Made by a program: the position numbers and the translations under genes. A stretch of 64,000 bases of DNA from Phymatolithon calcareum (taxonomy: Eukaryota > Rhodophyta > Florideophyceae > Hapalidiales). The notes below the pieces were generated by a model that was given only the letters and a program-made list of their open reading frames with translations, had not been told where the DNA came from and ran no database searches. Location of the stretch: contig OZ345355.1 of the NCBI GenBank assembly GCA_977006965.1, forward strand, positions 2,294,001 to 2,358,000, given 5' to 3'. Positions 29,949 through 40,329 of the stretch are shown here, one piece after another. Position 1 is the first letter of the stretch; every line of letters begins with the position of its first letter.

Positions 29949-30614
29949 ATATATTTCAATTTTCTTTAAAGGTGCTCTTCCCTTATCGAAAGTCACGTTT
30001 TTGAGCACTTATACAGGTAAAGGACCTCAGTCTTTTCCGAAGGACCGAACACATGGTAAAAAAAAGCTTTAGAACCCTGTTCATATACGGAGACCTCTAC
30101 TAGTTTGCGAATGACAATTCTTGTACCTTAGTTTACAAGCTACAAGCAAGAAGAGTACAGATTAAAACTAGTGGAGAATTCCGCAAGAGTTTAAAGCATT
30201 GCTGTGGCGTCCAAACGCCACTATCATACTCCTATACAGATAGCATTACAGTCATTACAGTACTATAGGTTTCGATGCGTACTTACACCATGAAGGATCA
30301 CCAAGGGAAAACCCTAGAACCGCTGCTTACAGCTTACAGGTACTTACAGTGTAAGCACATCCTGCGGCGGGCTAGGAAGCCGCTTCGCGGCTTCCAGACT
30401 CTTCCATTGATCCAATTCTCATACTGCCAAGTCATCTTTTGATCCATTGTTTTTTCTATAAAGGTCGGCGCTTCGCGCCGCCCCATGGTTTCCGCCAGGG
30501 AACAACCCGACTAAACCCAGTCTACCAACTTGTGCGCTTCAAACCCCACAATTGCTATTCGGAGCATTCCAAGCTAGCGGACCATTTTGCCGTCTCAGGC
30601 TAATTATTACCGAA
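29949..30614. other. Intergenic region between convergent ORFs
   Basis: Contains the two TTC-loop hairpins and an inverted GCTTACA/TGTAAGC pair near 30328-30355. No gene seen. Confidence 0.45.
30375..30395 (+). terminator. GC-rich hairpin with TTC loop
   Basis: GGAAGCCGC-TTC-GCGGCTTCC: nine perfect base pairs. A second hairpin, CGGCGC-TTC-GCGCCG, lies at 30466-30480. They sit between the convergent Plavaka-like ORFs (+) and the 30.6-32.3 kb ORFs (-). A terminator role is inference; they may simply be hairpin repeats. Confidence 0.3.
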
Positions 30615-31082
30615 CTATGAAAGTTCAGAAGTCCTGTCGTCTACAGCAGGGCCGTATCCGAGTGTATTAAAATCACGTACGCGTTCAAAACCGAGGCGGG
30701 AGGGGAAAGTTATATTCCCTATTCGCAGTTCGAGTACTCCGGGTGTTATACCCCAGTTGCCTTGAGCTGGTGGCGTCTGAGTTCGCTGCTCAATACCTTC
30801 AAAAACGCCGTTCACACGTGGAGCTTGCAGAGCCCACGGCCTGCGGTGTGCCGTATTCATGGATCCCGCACCTGACCTTTCCTCCATCTTAAGTATACTT
30901 TTGAAATACATATTCACCTTCATGCACACAAAAGCAAATCCACATACAGTCATTTGATATGCTGTTCCGTCCGCTGGGTTTTCCTCTTTGATCCACTCAA
31001 TGCTCATTCGTACGGGTAGTGTCGCTCTAATTCCAGCTTCCTTCAAAAGAGAAGAAATGCGAGACCTTGCGGAGGCGGCTTA
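30615..31082 (-). CDS. Unrecognised reverse-strand exon 3 (candidate)
   Basis: A minus-strand open frame of at least 143 codons; the frame stays open upstream to about 31082. Its first half has an amphipathic, protein-like composition (GIRATLPVRMSIEWIKEENP, FVCMKVNMYFKSILKMEE). The last part is less convincing. No domain recognised. It may be the 3' exon of a gene that also includes the next two entries, on the strand opposite to the Plavaka-like ORFs. Confidence 0.3.
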
Positions 31083-31312
31083 AGACTGTGCAGCCCGTCG
31101 TGCCCCATAGCTCGCACGGAGCAATGCACGATTGTAGGATGGACTCAGAAAATGAGTGGCATTATCAACACAGTCACGAGCAAACAATTGCCGTGCCTCT
31201 TTCTGTCTCCCGCTTCCTGTTTTCACCGGACAGTTTTCTGGACAGCTTGCCAAAAACTCTTCTTTCTTCAGAACGTAAACAAGCATATGTAGTTAGGAAA
31301 GAAGTGTAGGCT

Positions 31313-31640
31313 TCATAAATCTCGGTTGGAAAAACGACGTACAATTTGGCTGACCATTGCCTCATGCGCACGTGACTGACCTCTCGAAATGGTGGCCAGC
31401 ACTGTTAGCTTTCCATCACCAGATTTTGATGGAATTTTCTGTGACAGAATAGAAGTTTGAACAGCAGACAATTGCTCCTGAGGAGAAAGCCCAAGTGAGA
31501 ACTTAAGCTCCTCTACCAGTAAGGGGCACACTGCGTTTGCACTGGCCCTAAACAGATCAGGGCCACCTGCTTGAGGGAGAAAAGCAAGACAGGTTTTCAA
31601 ACGAATGTACTCCTTCGCGCGAAAGAATAAATTCGCACAG
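31313..31640 (-). CDS. Unrecognised reverse-strand exon 2 (candidate)
   Basis: A minus-strand frame open from about 31640 down to 31313. It contains FFRAKEYIRLKTCLAFLPQ, then VCPLLVEELKFSLGLSPQEQ and AMVSQIVRRF. The helical, non-repetitive composition looks like genuine protein. No family recognised. Splice sites joining it to its neighbours were not convincingly found. Confidence 0.3.
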
Positions 31641-31643
31641 AAA

Positions 31644-32286
31644 TTAGTTATGGTTTGAAATTGTATTCCAAGAGCAAGCCTCCTTCTCTTCCTTTGGTTG
31701 TAATTTCTCTACAGAAGAGGATGCCGACAAAAGGCAATCCAGTTTTTCCATGAGCTTCCTGTGTTGTGCAGCGTTTTGTTCGCGCGAGAGCTCCAACTCC
31801 TTCACGAGCATCATCATACCGGTTTTCGAGCCTCTGGAACCTGTATTGATATTCTCTGCCGCCGAGGCAACGACAACTGATGGTGAGCGGTTTATTGCTG
31901 ATGGCTGCGATACCTGCAAAGCGGCAGACGTTGGTAAAGCGACATGCTTCTGAGGGCGGCAACGAGGTTGTGTTGCAAGGGGAGGTGCCCCTTGAGCTAA
32001 GGAAATGCCTGAATCTCGTGCACGGTTCTCATCCTCAGCGGGTGACAAAGTTTCACGGGCTAGATTGTGCGGAAGGTCGGTAATTACGGCTTGTGGAGGT
32101 GGACGATGTGAGCAGGTGTTCAGCGCGCTGGCCCTGCACAACGGCTTCGAAGCAGAGCTTCCAGTCGCGGTGGCTGGCAGCGTCGGTGCTGAGTCTTTCG
32201 ACTCCGTCCGTGGGCCAGGGGCGGGTGGGAATGTGGTCGTTAGTCTACGCCATGGCGGCCGTGGTTTTGGCGTGACTGGTTCCTGA
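31644..32286 (-). CDS. Unrecognised Pro/Ser-rich protein with coiled-coil end (candidate exon 1)
   Basis: The frame is open from a possible 3' splice site (AAAGTCAG just before 32286) to a stop at 31644. The first two-thirds are Pro/Ala/Thr-rich and disordered. The end (LVKELELSREQNAAQHRKLM) is a likely coiled coil. There is no ATG at the start, so an upstream exon is expected. It could belong to the same transposon as 27-30 kb or be a host gene. Function unknown. Confidence 0.35.
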
Positions 32287-32289
32287 CTT

Positions 32290-32748
32290 TACGTATTTGG
32301 GGTTGCCGTTACGCGTGGAGCGCGCCGGAAAGCGGCTCTGGTGCAGGTTTTCTAAGTGCGCTATTGTGGTTAACGTTCTGGGCCCATAACTTGTGGAGAC
32401 TAGTTCTTTGGTTTATTGGAATGGTGGAACTCTAGCTATTTGTAGGCTAGAGCGCTGATGTGCCTGCCGGCTGGGTGGCACAGTGTGTCGCGTGCTTGGT
32501 TCGCCAGCCAGATATGTGGCTGGCGAGTCATGCGATCACCCATGTGCGCTATGTACTCGAGTCTCTCGATATGTGGGTGATGTAGGACTAGCACACAGTA
32601 CGGTGCAGTCATGTACAGCATCATCGGCCGCACGAAAAGTGGTCGGCAGAACTCGCGGAATCATGCAAAATGCCAAATTAAATTCGAAATTTTGAAAGAT
32701 ATTCCGAATCTACGACCCCAAAATTCTCTGCAGTACAAAGTAATACAG
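32290..32748. other. No gene recognised
   Basis: Flank of the gypsy element. Short ORFs only. It ends at the CCATT target site (32749-32753). Confidence 0.4.
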
Positions 32749-32753
32749 CCATT

Positions 32754-33127
32754 TGCTGACCCCAATAGTTGCCGTCTTGTTGATTGAATTGGCTGGAACG
32801 TGCCGAAGGAATCATTGCTGTTATTATCATACCCAGCGCATCCGGTTGCTTGCCGATGTCGCCAGGTGGGCGGTGTACCGTTTACAAATTCGCCGACGAA
32901 GGCAGATCTCCAATGGAGTTATATTTTTTTAATTGTCCCCTCGTTTAGTTAGTCTTACAGTGAGCTGGGTGCTGCTCGCAAGAGCTCCGGCAAAACTTAG
33001 CACTATTTTATATAGTATCCTACGTCGAACTTCGGCGAGAAGGAAGGCAGCTCACCGTCCGCGACAAAGAGCCCCCAAAACAAAAACATTCCCCATTTTT
33101 CTCTCTTCGTCCTTTTTCTCCCCCACA
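32754..33127 (+). repeat. 5' LTR
   Basis: 374 bp, TG...CA, matching the 3' LTR. TTTATATAG at 33007-33015 is a possible TATA box. Confidence 0.95.
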
Positions 33128-33129
33128 TT

Positions 33130-33147
33130 TGGTACCCCCAGCAGGGC
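33130..33147 (+). other. Candidate primer binding site
   Basis: TGGTACCCCCAGCAGGGC starts 2 nt after the LTR. It begins with TGG, the complement of the tRNA CCA end. The tRNA was not identified. Confidence 0.5.
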
Positions 33148-33148
33148 C

Positions 33149-33940
33149 ATGGCGCCTCCGTGTGAGCTCCTGACCTACAATGGCAAGACCGACGCCAGGA
33201 AGTTCTTCTACATCTTCGAGAACATAGTCCGAAAAGAAGCCTCCGTCGAGGAGAAGGCTGAGCGAGTCGTTAAACATCTGACCGAAAAGGCCTTCGACTT
33301 CTACTACGACAAATTTGTCCGCGATGACACCCCTACTCCTGAATCCAAGGACTATGCACTCGTGAAAGCAAGCATCCTCGCCGAGTTTGCTCCGCGTCGC
33401 AGCCAAGAATCCATCATGCGTGAAGCCGTCACACTCAAGTACACCGGAGGTGACGTTGACGCATTCGTTCACAAAGCTGAAAAGCTCTATGGTGAAGCCA
33501 AGTTCAACGAGTCCGCCATGCGCGGTCTCCTCCGTGATTCCATTTCATCCTCTCCGTCTCTTTTCCAGTTTGTTCTGCTTCGGGGAGCAGCTTCCTTTAA
33601 TGAGATTAAGGACGCTTGTTCCAGCTATGCCGAAGGACAAAAAATGATCCATCGTACTGGACACAACGCTGCTCCCGCCGGTGTCGTACATGGAGCAGGT
33701 CCGCATGCTGCCATCCAGTCTGACGCAGAGAAGAAGATCGACAAACTCTGCGATCAGATGAGCGAACTCGCCTTAGTCATCTCCCAGAGAAAAGAAGTTC
33801 TCCAGCCTGGTGGTCGCCCCAAAAATTGCAGCTATTGCAAGGCTGAGGGTCACGTGTCCACCCAGTGCAGGGACAACCCTATGAAGGAGATGAAGTGCCG
33901 CTTTTCCAAGAAGTGGGGGCACAACGAAGTTGCCTGCTAG
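33149..33940 (+). CDS. gag: gypsy Gag (capsid and zinc knuckle)
   Basis: 263 codons from the ATG at 33149, right after the primer site. Residues 1-190 have a gypsy capsid-like helical composition (YNGKTDARKFFYIFENIVRK; VKHLTEKAFDFYYDKFV). CSYCKAEGHVSTQC is a perfect C-x2-C-x4-H-x4-C zinc knuckle, and CRFSKKWGHNEVAC is a second one with its second Cys replaced by Ser. Gag assembles the cytoplasmic particle and packages RNA. It ends in a TAG (33938-33940) right after the second knuckle, and the same frame stays open for over 600 nt beyond. The TAG is therefore either a suppressible stop between gag and pol or a simple nonsense mutation. Confidence 0.85.
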   Translation: MAPPCELLTYNGKTDARKFFYIFENIVRKEASVEEKAERVVKHLTEKAFDFYYDKFVRDDTPTPESKDYALVKASILAEFAPRRSQESIMREAVTLKYTGGDVDAFVHKAEKLYGEAKFNESAMRGLLRDSISSSPSLFQFVLLRGAASFNEIKDACSSYAEGQKMIHRTGHNAAPAGVVHGAGPHAAIQSDAEKKIDKLCDQMSELALVISQRKEVLQPGGRPKNCSYCKAEGHVSTQCRDNPMKEMKCRFSKKWGHNEVAC

Positions 33941-34735
33941 TCCAAGCAGCGTCATGAAATCGACCAAGCCATAGCTCGTCAGCAGCAGCGCCCCCAGGCA
34001 CATCCGGTTCCTCAAGACGGAGCTTTGCCGCCTGCAGAGAATACGAACGTTCTTTCTCTCGCTCCAGATGAAGTCTCTCCCGAGGGGTGTAAGTCGGACA
34101 ACAACCAGGACATCGCCGCCGTCAAGCGTACTGCGGATGGCGAACCGCGTCCCAAGAACCCTCTTCTAGAGGGGGAAGATGAGCCGATGCAAGTTTCTCG
34201 CTCACCAACTACCCTTCCCTCCGTCCAAAAGACTATCCCGAGTCGTGTGGCGAGGAAGATGAAGAAAAAGCCAACCCGTAAAGCCACGAGGAACACCGCG
34301 GCCGAAGAGCTTGGCAGCAGGGTTCAGAAGTACGACTTGATGTCTAACCTCGCTCAAGCCCCCACCGGTCTCTCCTTCGGGCAACTCCTTCGTGGAGATG
34401 CAATTGAGGCTCGAGGGGATCTTCAGAAACTCATCTCTCGCCGCAGTCAATCGAAGAAAACAACCAACGTTCAAATCATTGACACAGAGAAAATAGTGGC
34501 ACCTGTCAAGCTTGCCAATCGCCACGTGTTTGCCAAAGTTCAACTCAGCAACCGGGATGTGTATGCCCTTATCGACACAGGCGCCCCACCCATACCCGAC
34601 GCAGGCTTGAGGACTACTCCGGGGACACAGAAGACTGCCTTGGTATTGCTGAAGAAGTCGCAGTTACCTTCGACAGCGTCCGCGTACCCATCACGTTCCT
34701 CGTCTCCGCGAGCTCGACATACAATCTAATCATCG
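33941..34735 (+). pseudogene. gypsy Gag-Pol linker and protease
   Basis: In frame with gag past the TAG. A basic/acidic linker is followed by KVQLSNRDVYALIDTGA, with the D-T-G-A protease active site at 34574-34585. Immediately after it the frame changes (about 34586-34606). The protease flap and second half (TYNLIIGMQTLKKL) continue in the +1-shifted frame toward 34738-35064. A long acidic Ser/Asp run follows. Confidence 0.75.
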
Positions 34736-34737
34736 GT

Positions 34738-36513
34738 ATGCAGACTCTTAAAAAGCTCAGGACCAAGATGGACATCGGTCGCAGCATCGTTACCATAAAA
34801 TACGGTGGATCTAAGGTCAAGCTCAACCTTATCCATGAACCGCGCGAGGCTGACTCCACCGATGACGAAGAGTTTACTTCGGAGTCGGAGAGTGATTCTG
34901 ATTCCAGTTCAGACTCCGATTCATACATTGACCACGTCTTCGGTTTCGATGACGAAGATGATGGAATGGTTCTCGCACTGAATGAGGTTGGCGTCGAGAA
35001 TGACCAACCTGTAGAAGTGCCTATCATCTACCAGAAGACTACCAACCTTGACAATGAATCCTGAAAAAAGCTCATTAACCTGCTCCGGACTCACGACATA
35101 GTTTCTGAGTCACTTGATGAACTCCGCCCGTCCACTGTTCCAACCATACATTCGTTCTCCCTTACCTCCGACAACCCTATCTATCATCGTGCTCGTCGTC
35201 TTCCTCCGGTACACAACACGATTCTCAAAAACGAAGTCGAGCGCATGCTTAATGCCGGTATTATCAGCCCTGCAACCTCTGCCTGGTCCTTTCCTGTCGT
35301 CATTGCGAACAAGTCAGATGGTACGCCGAGGTTTTGTGTCGATTTCAGGAAATTGAACAAGCTCATGACTCCTGTTCGATGGCCACTACCCCGTCCTGAT
35401 GAGATTATCGAGGATCTCTCAGGAAGTACCGTGTTTTCTACCGTTGACCTTTTCAGCGGGTTCTGGCAGATAAAAATGGCCGATGCTTGTAAGGAGAAGA
35501 CGACATTAGTGTGCAAATACGGAACATTTCAGTTCGAGGTCATGCCCTTCGGCCAAATGAACGCGCCCGCCACATTCCAGCGCATGATGGACCAGCTTTT
35601 TCAGGGGATGGATTTCGTACGCGTGTACCTTGACGATATTGTTATCCATTCCAAGAACTTTGCCGAGCACTTCCAACACCTTTAATCCATGTTCAAGAAG
35701 CTCGCCAAGCATGGTCTGCGTATGAAGATGAAAAAGTGTCAGTTCATCCAAAGCCTTATCAAGCTTCTTGGCCACGTCGTTGACAAAGACGGTATTCAAG
35801 TGGATTCAGACAAGATTGAGTTAATTAAGAACGCCCCCCGGCCGACGACACGCACGGAGCTGAGGTCTTTCCTGGGTCTTGCTTCGTACTACCGACGCTT
35901 CATCAACGGATTCGCAAAGATCGCGCGTCCACTCCACGAGAAGACGTCCGTCAACGTCGACTTTGAGTGGACCGGCACCATGGAGGAGGCTTTCGAACAT
36001 CTTCGTGACGCTCTCTGCCAGGCCCCGATCCTCGCTTTTCCGATTATGGAAAAGCCTTTCATTGTAGCAACTGATGCCTCATCGCAGGTAGTTGGAGCAG
36101 TCCTATCGCAACTTGATGATGACGGTCGTGAACATCCAGTTCAGTACGGCAGTCGCACTTCCACTCTTGCTGAGCGCAATTACAGCACTTTCGAGCGCGA
36201 GGCCCTCGCCGTCGTGTTGGCTTTTAAGAAGTTCAGACACTTCCTCTTATCCAACCGAGTTGTGCTCTTCTCCGACCAGCAAGCACTTCAGCATACCTTC
36301 AACAAGGAGGATCCCCATCGGAGGATTGCGCGGTGGCTATGTTTGCTGGCAGACTATGACTTCGAAGTGCAGTACCGACGAGGAAAAGCAAATGGTAACG
36401 CTGACTACTGTTCACGGAGCCCGCACCAACGGGACTGTCACAAACCGGAACCTTGTGCATTCGTTTCTTCCCCTGGGACGGTCGAAGAGTCACTTGCAGA
36501 TGTAGCCAAGTAG
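34738..36513 (+). pseudogene. gypsy RT and RNase H
   Basis: One frame carries the whole region but is cut by a TGA (35062), a TAA (35683) and a TAG (36511). RT motifs: NKSDGTPRFCVDFRKLN, TVDLFSGFWQI, FGQMNAPATFQRMM and the catalytic VYLDDIVIHS at about 35617-35650. The connection domain reads LLGHVVDKDGIQVDSDKIE. RNase H has VATDASSQVVGAVLSQ (36064-36111), ERNYSTFEREALAVV and FSDQQALQHTF. All key acidic residues I can see are present. The acidic DSDSSSDSDS-like stretch before RT (about 34880-34925) is unusual. Confidence 0.9.
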
Positions 36514-37728
36514 CTTGAGACGTTCCAGGGACCGGGAAACAAGCCACCGGGATACTCAAGAGCCGTAAAGAGGAAAGCTAAGAACTTTATTGTTGCTGGA
36601 TCGAAGCTGTTTCGGCGCACGAAGAAAGGTGCACGGTATATCCCGAATGTTCAAAACAGGGAAGGGATCATCACTTCGCTTCATGATGACATCGGACACT
36701 GGGACTTCCGCGCCACATACAAGATTATCTCCGACCGATATTGGTGGCCATCTATGCGCAACGATGTCGCAAAGCACGTCCGCACGTGCGAAGAGTGCCA
36801 AAAAAGCAAGCCGTACGCTAAGTACAGGTCTACGCAAGGCCAGCCGGTAAGCGGCATCTTTGACACATGGTCGTTAGATTTCGCCGGGCCACTGCCGCGC
36901 TCGCACAAAGGAAATCGCTACCTCCTCATCGGAGTCGAGAACTTGACCAGATGGCCGATTGCTGCCGCACGACAGATGTCGTCAAGTTCATTCGCGAACA
37001 TATTGTCCAACTGTTCGGAGCTCCGCGGGGTATATTGAGCGACAACGGTACTCAGTTCACATCGGCGCATACTCAAGATTACGCCAGTAATATAAACACG
37101 ACATGGCGTTTCGTTTCTCCGTACTCGCCATCATCAAATGGAAGAGTGGAAAGGATGGTCCGCACGTTGAAATCGGCTTTACACAAGACAATTGGGAGCG
37201 CCACTGCCAGTTGGGACAAAGCTCTGTCATCCGTTCTTGCCTGGTACCGCCGACGCCCAGGTCCGAGGGGCTTTTCACCTTTCGAGCTCCTGTACGGCGT
37301 TGTGCCGAGATTCACCGAGAGTCGCACACATTCCGTTTCAAACCGACCAGATCAAGCCCGCGAAATAGAGGTAAAAACTATTCTAGGCAAGCGCGCGAGC
37401 AGACTTGTTTCTCCCGAAAAAAAAACCGAAAGCCACGTTCAATGTTGGAGACGACGTCTTACTCTACAACTACAACGCGCAGATGGGATTCAAGTTACCT
37501 TTCGGGACATCAAAATGGTTTGTTCCTTTTCGTGTCACGGCTGCAGACCACCCCAGGTATGCACTGCAGACTCCCTCCGGACGAAGATCGCGCCGGAGTA
37601 TTCATGCCCGCCGTCTCACACGGTACTACCAGAGAGAGGGCAGCAGTTCAGTGTCCCACTCTTCGGCACGACATGCGCACACACCATCCGTACCGGTTCA
37701 ACGGTCAGATACTACAACCAGCCATTAA
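36514..37728 (+). pseudogene. gypsy integrase
   Basis: The zinc domain is SLHDDIGH ... RTCEECQ (about 36678-36803). The core has WSLDFAGPLP (first Asp, about 36870). After a frame change near 36970 come GILSDNGTQFTS (second Asp) and SNGRVERMVRTLKSALHKT (Glu, about 37138). A further change near 37390 leads to FNVGDDVLLYNYNAQMGFKL, the C-terminal domain. The D-D-E triad is complete at sequence level but spread over two frames. No convincing chromodomain follows. Confidence 0.85.
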
Positions 37729-39816
37729 TGCCACTTCCACCGCTCAAACGCAATGCCCCACCTTAATCAACATCCACCTTGATCACCAGTCGCCCTCCGT
37801 GTACATCAACCATGCCGGCGACGGAAGAAAGAGTTCGAGGTAATACGCATAAGACACGAACTGCCCACCAGCAGATTCGCTGTGCTCGGCCCTCCATCCT
37901 GAATCATCTCCGCATCGGCGAACCGATATCGTGCTTGGTAGTGGGGGAGGATTACAACATCGAGGCCGAAGCCAAGACCGGACACCCCTGCTCCCCCGAG
38001 AACACTCGGGGGCCCTCAATAGACCGCGGCAATGATTGCGAAAGGTTGCGTGTGACCTAACGGGACCCAACGATCAGCCGTCAGTCGTCCTCCACTACCG
38101 CACTCACGCCAGAGAAAGCGGGACACATGTACGAAGTACGTCACCACAGGAGTGAGGAGAGGCCTTAAGCAGTTCATTTCGTCGAGCACCTCTACAAGTC
38201 CATCCCGCCGCCGGCACAATATCAAACGTCCTTAGAACCAACGACAAAAACAGCGAAGCATCCATCGTTCATATCGTCCTGTTTCACACACGACCAATTC
38301 GCCATCGCGCATGCCTCCGTCGCTACCTGCAGAATCGTCGTCACGCAAAGACAGTACCAAAAGCATCATCAGAAACAAGTCGACCACCTCGCCTCAACTG
38401 TGAAGCGCTTCATAAAAACAGTGTCAAACCACTCACAATAACATCGGTTTCCATTATCCTCTCTTCGGGTCCCAGTTTGTTTCGTCCCTCGCATCACTTC
38501 CTTCTTGCTTCTAACGGCTGCCACCGATACCGACCCGTTGCCGACCACTCCGAGACCGATATGTGTCAGCCCCTGCATCTCACCATGAGGCACACCAAGA
38601 TCCGCATCATGCTCTGCACCATGACCATACACCGTGAATCTCATCACGATATCCACCATGAGGGGCACACCGCACACAACCTTGAAGAGCACGCTCCCAC
38701 CCCAACTCATCATGATCCCATCGTCGCACATCCGCTCGCACTGCCCACATGTGGAATGGATCTCCCGTCTGAACACAATCCGTCAACGCATGTCGAACAT
38801 GCCCATCACGACGACCCGCAAAATCATGCCGCCCACCAACACAAAAGCGACGACAACAACCACAACCTGCATCCCATCCACATCCGCACCACATCACCGT
38901 CATGGCGCATCCCACCGCATCGAGGTCATCGATCCCGACATATCGCCCACCTGCCACGCAGTACCCACCAACGGGTGCATACACCGATGTCGTCGAGGAC
39001 AACGTACGGACCGCTGGCTTGACGCCCTCATGCCAATTGCTGCTAAATAACCGCGTGGCTCATTCATCCATCGAGCTTAGCCAACAATGGCAGCGCGGAT
39101 AGGCGCTGAACTCATTTTTCCGTGCACAGGATTTTTGTAGGGCAGAAACTTCATCCACGCACCACCTCGTCCGGGAAGAGAAATCCATTGCAATGGACAC
39201 GCAACATGCACGATTGCACAAGTACCGCGTCGCCGAGCGCATTAATTCCACCCGCGTTAAAAAGAGACGTCCCCACCACATGTAAAAATCCAAGATCGAT
39301 CGAATCCCTGGGTCTTTCAATTGCGTGCCATTCGCGCGGTGCGGACCCATTCTCGCTCGCGGTGGGCAATCTCGACGGTCTGACTGGATCACCATTAGCG
39401 ACCGTACTCGTGCTGCAAAAAGCCCACTGGACAAAACTGCCAAAGTAAACCACCGGCCCATGCCCCCGCTCCCGGCGTGAATTCCTCCCCTCGCGACACG
39501 TACACATCGCAATCCGCACGACCTTCGCCACGCCGCCACCCCGTGCAAACGCCCACGCGCCGAGAAGAGACCAGTAGAACCCCGTGCGTCAGTCCAGAGG
39601 TCCCAGTGCAAGTCCGCCGCGCAAGTCGCCAACTCGTCCCACTAACGCACGTACAAAGTTTGCCGGTTCCACGTTCGAAGCAGCCGGTCCCGCCCCGATG
39701 TTCCGTGCCGCCTTGCAGTCGTTTGCGGCGATTGTGTGTCATGACGGCTTGCTCGATGCTGTTGTAGGTGGTGAGATCGCCGGCGTCGGGACGAGCGCCG
39801 TCCCGGTTGTGCCCCC
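37729..39816. other. 2.1-kb noncoding spacer between integrase and 3' LTR
   Basis: C/A-rich on the plus strand (His/Pro/Thr-rich spurious ORFs at 38477-39050) and G-rich on the minus strand. Nothing resembles an envelope or other known gene. It may be a captured or untranslated region of the element. Confidence 0.55.
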
Positions 39817-40195
39817 TGCTGACCCCAATAGTGGCCGTCTTGTTGATTGAATTGGCTGGAACGTGTCGAAGGAATCATTGCTGTTATTATCATACCCAGC
39901 GCATCCGGTTGCTTGCCGATGTCGCCAGGTGGGCGGTGTACCGTTTACAAATTCGCCGACGAAGGCAGATCTCCAATAGAGTTATATTTTTTTAATTGTC
40001 CCCTCGTTTAGTTAGTCTTACAGTGAGCTGGGTGCTGCTCGCAGGAGCTCCGGCAAAACCTAGCACTAGTTTATATAGTATCCTACCTCGAACTTCGGCG
40101 AGAAGGAAGGTAGCTCACCGTCCGCGACAAAGAGCCGCCAAAACAAAAACAAAAACATTCCCCATTTTTCTCTCTTCGTCCGTTTTCTCCCCCAC
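39817..40195 (+). repeat. 3' LTR
   Basis: 379 bp, TGCTG...CACA, with a 6-nt AAAAAC-type expansion relative to the 5' LTR, followed by TSD CCATT. Confidence 0.95.
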
Positions 40196-40329
40196 ACCAT
40201 TCCAATTTTATCATTTCCAGGTTTTTCATCTGCAGGTCCTCAAATATTTCATGACAAGTATTCTAGAAAGTCTAGACATAAATTACAGTAAATTGAAAGT
40301 ACAGTTTTCTACAATACAACAACTTGGGC

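Larger units (their letters stand above)
32754..40195 (+). mobile_element. Ty3/gypsy LTR retrotransposon, structurally complete, disrupted
   Basis: Two LTRs in direct orientation (32754-33127 and 39817-40195) start TGCTG and end CACA. They are flanked by the 5-bp TSD CCATT (32749-32753, 40196-40200). The internal order is gag, protease, RT, RNase H, integrase. By eye the LTRs differ at about ten bases plus a 6-nt insertion, so the insertion is fairly recent. Even so, the coding region has four in-frame stops (33938, 35062, 35683, 36511) and frame changes near 34590, 36970 and 37390. About 2.1 kb of noncoding sequence separates integrase from the 3' LTR. A clear polypurine tract is not visible. 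Confidence 0.95.

Noticed and set aside
31174-31371. Minus-strand ORF with Arg/Glu run as an extra exon
   Set aside because: It overlaps better candidate exons and its composition is low-complexity.
37805-37880. Possible chromodomain after the gypsy integrase (EFEVIRIRHE-like)
   Set aside because: Only a few residues match the start of a chromodomain; the aromatic cage and the Trp-Lys-Gly segment are missing, and stops follow.
38477-39050. His/Thr/Pro-rich ORFs in the gypsy spacer, as a possible metal-binding protein
   Set aside because: The His-rich composition follows from the CA/CAT-rich DNA in several frames at once. No start context or conservation argues for coding.
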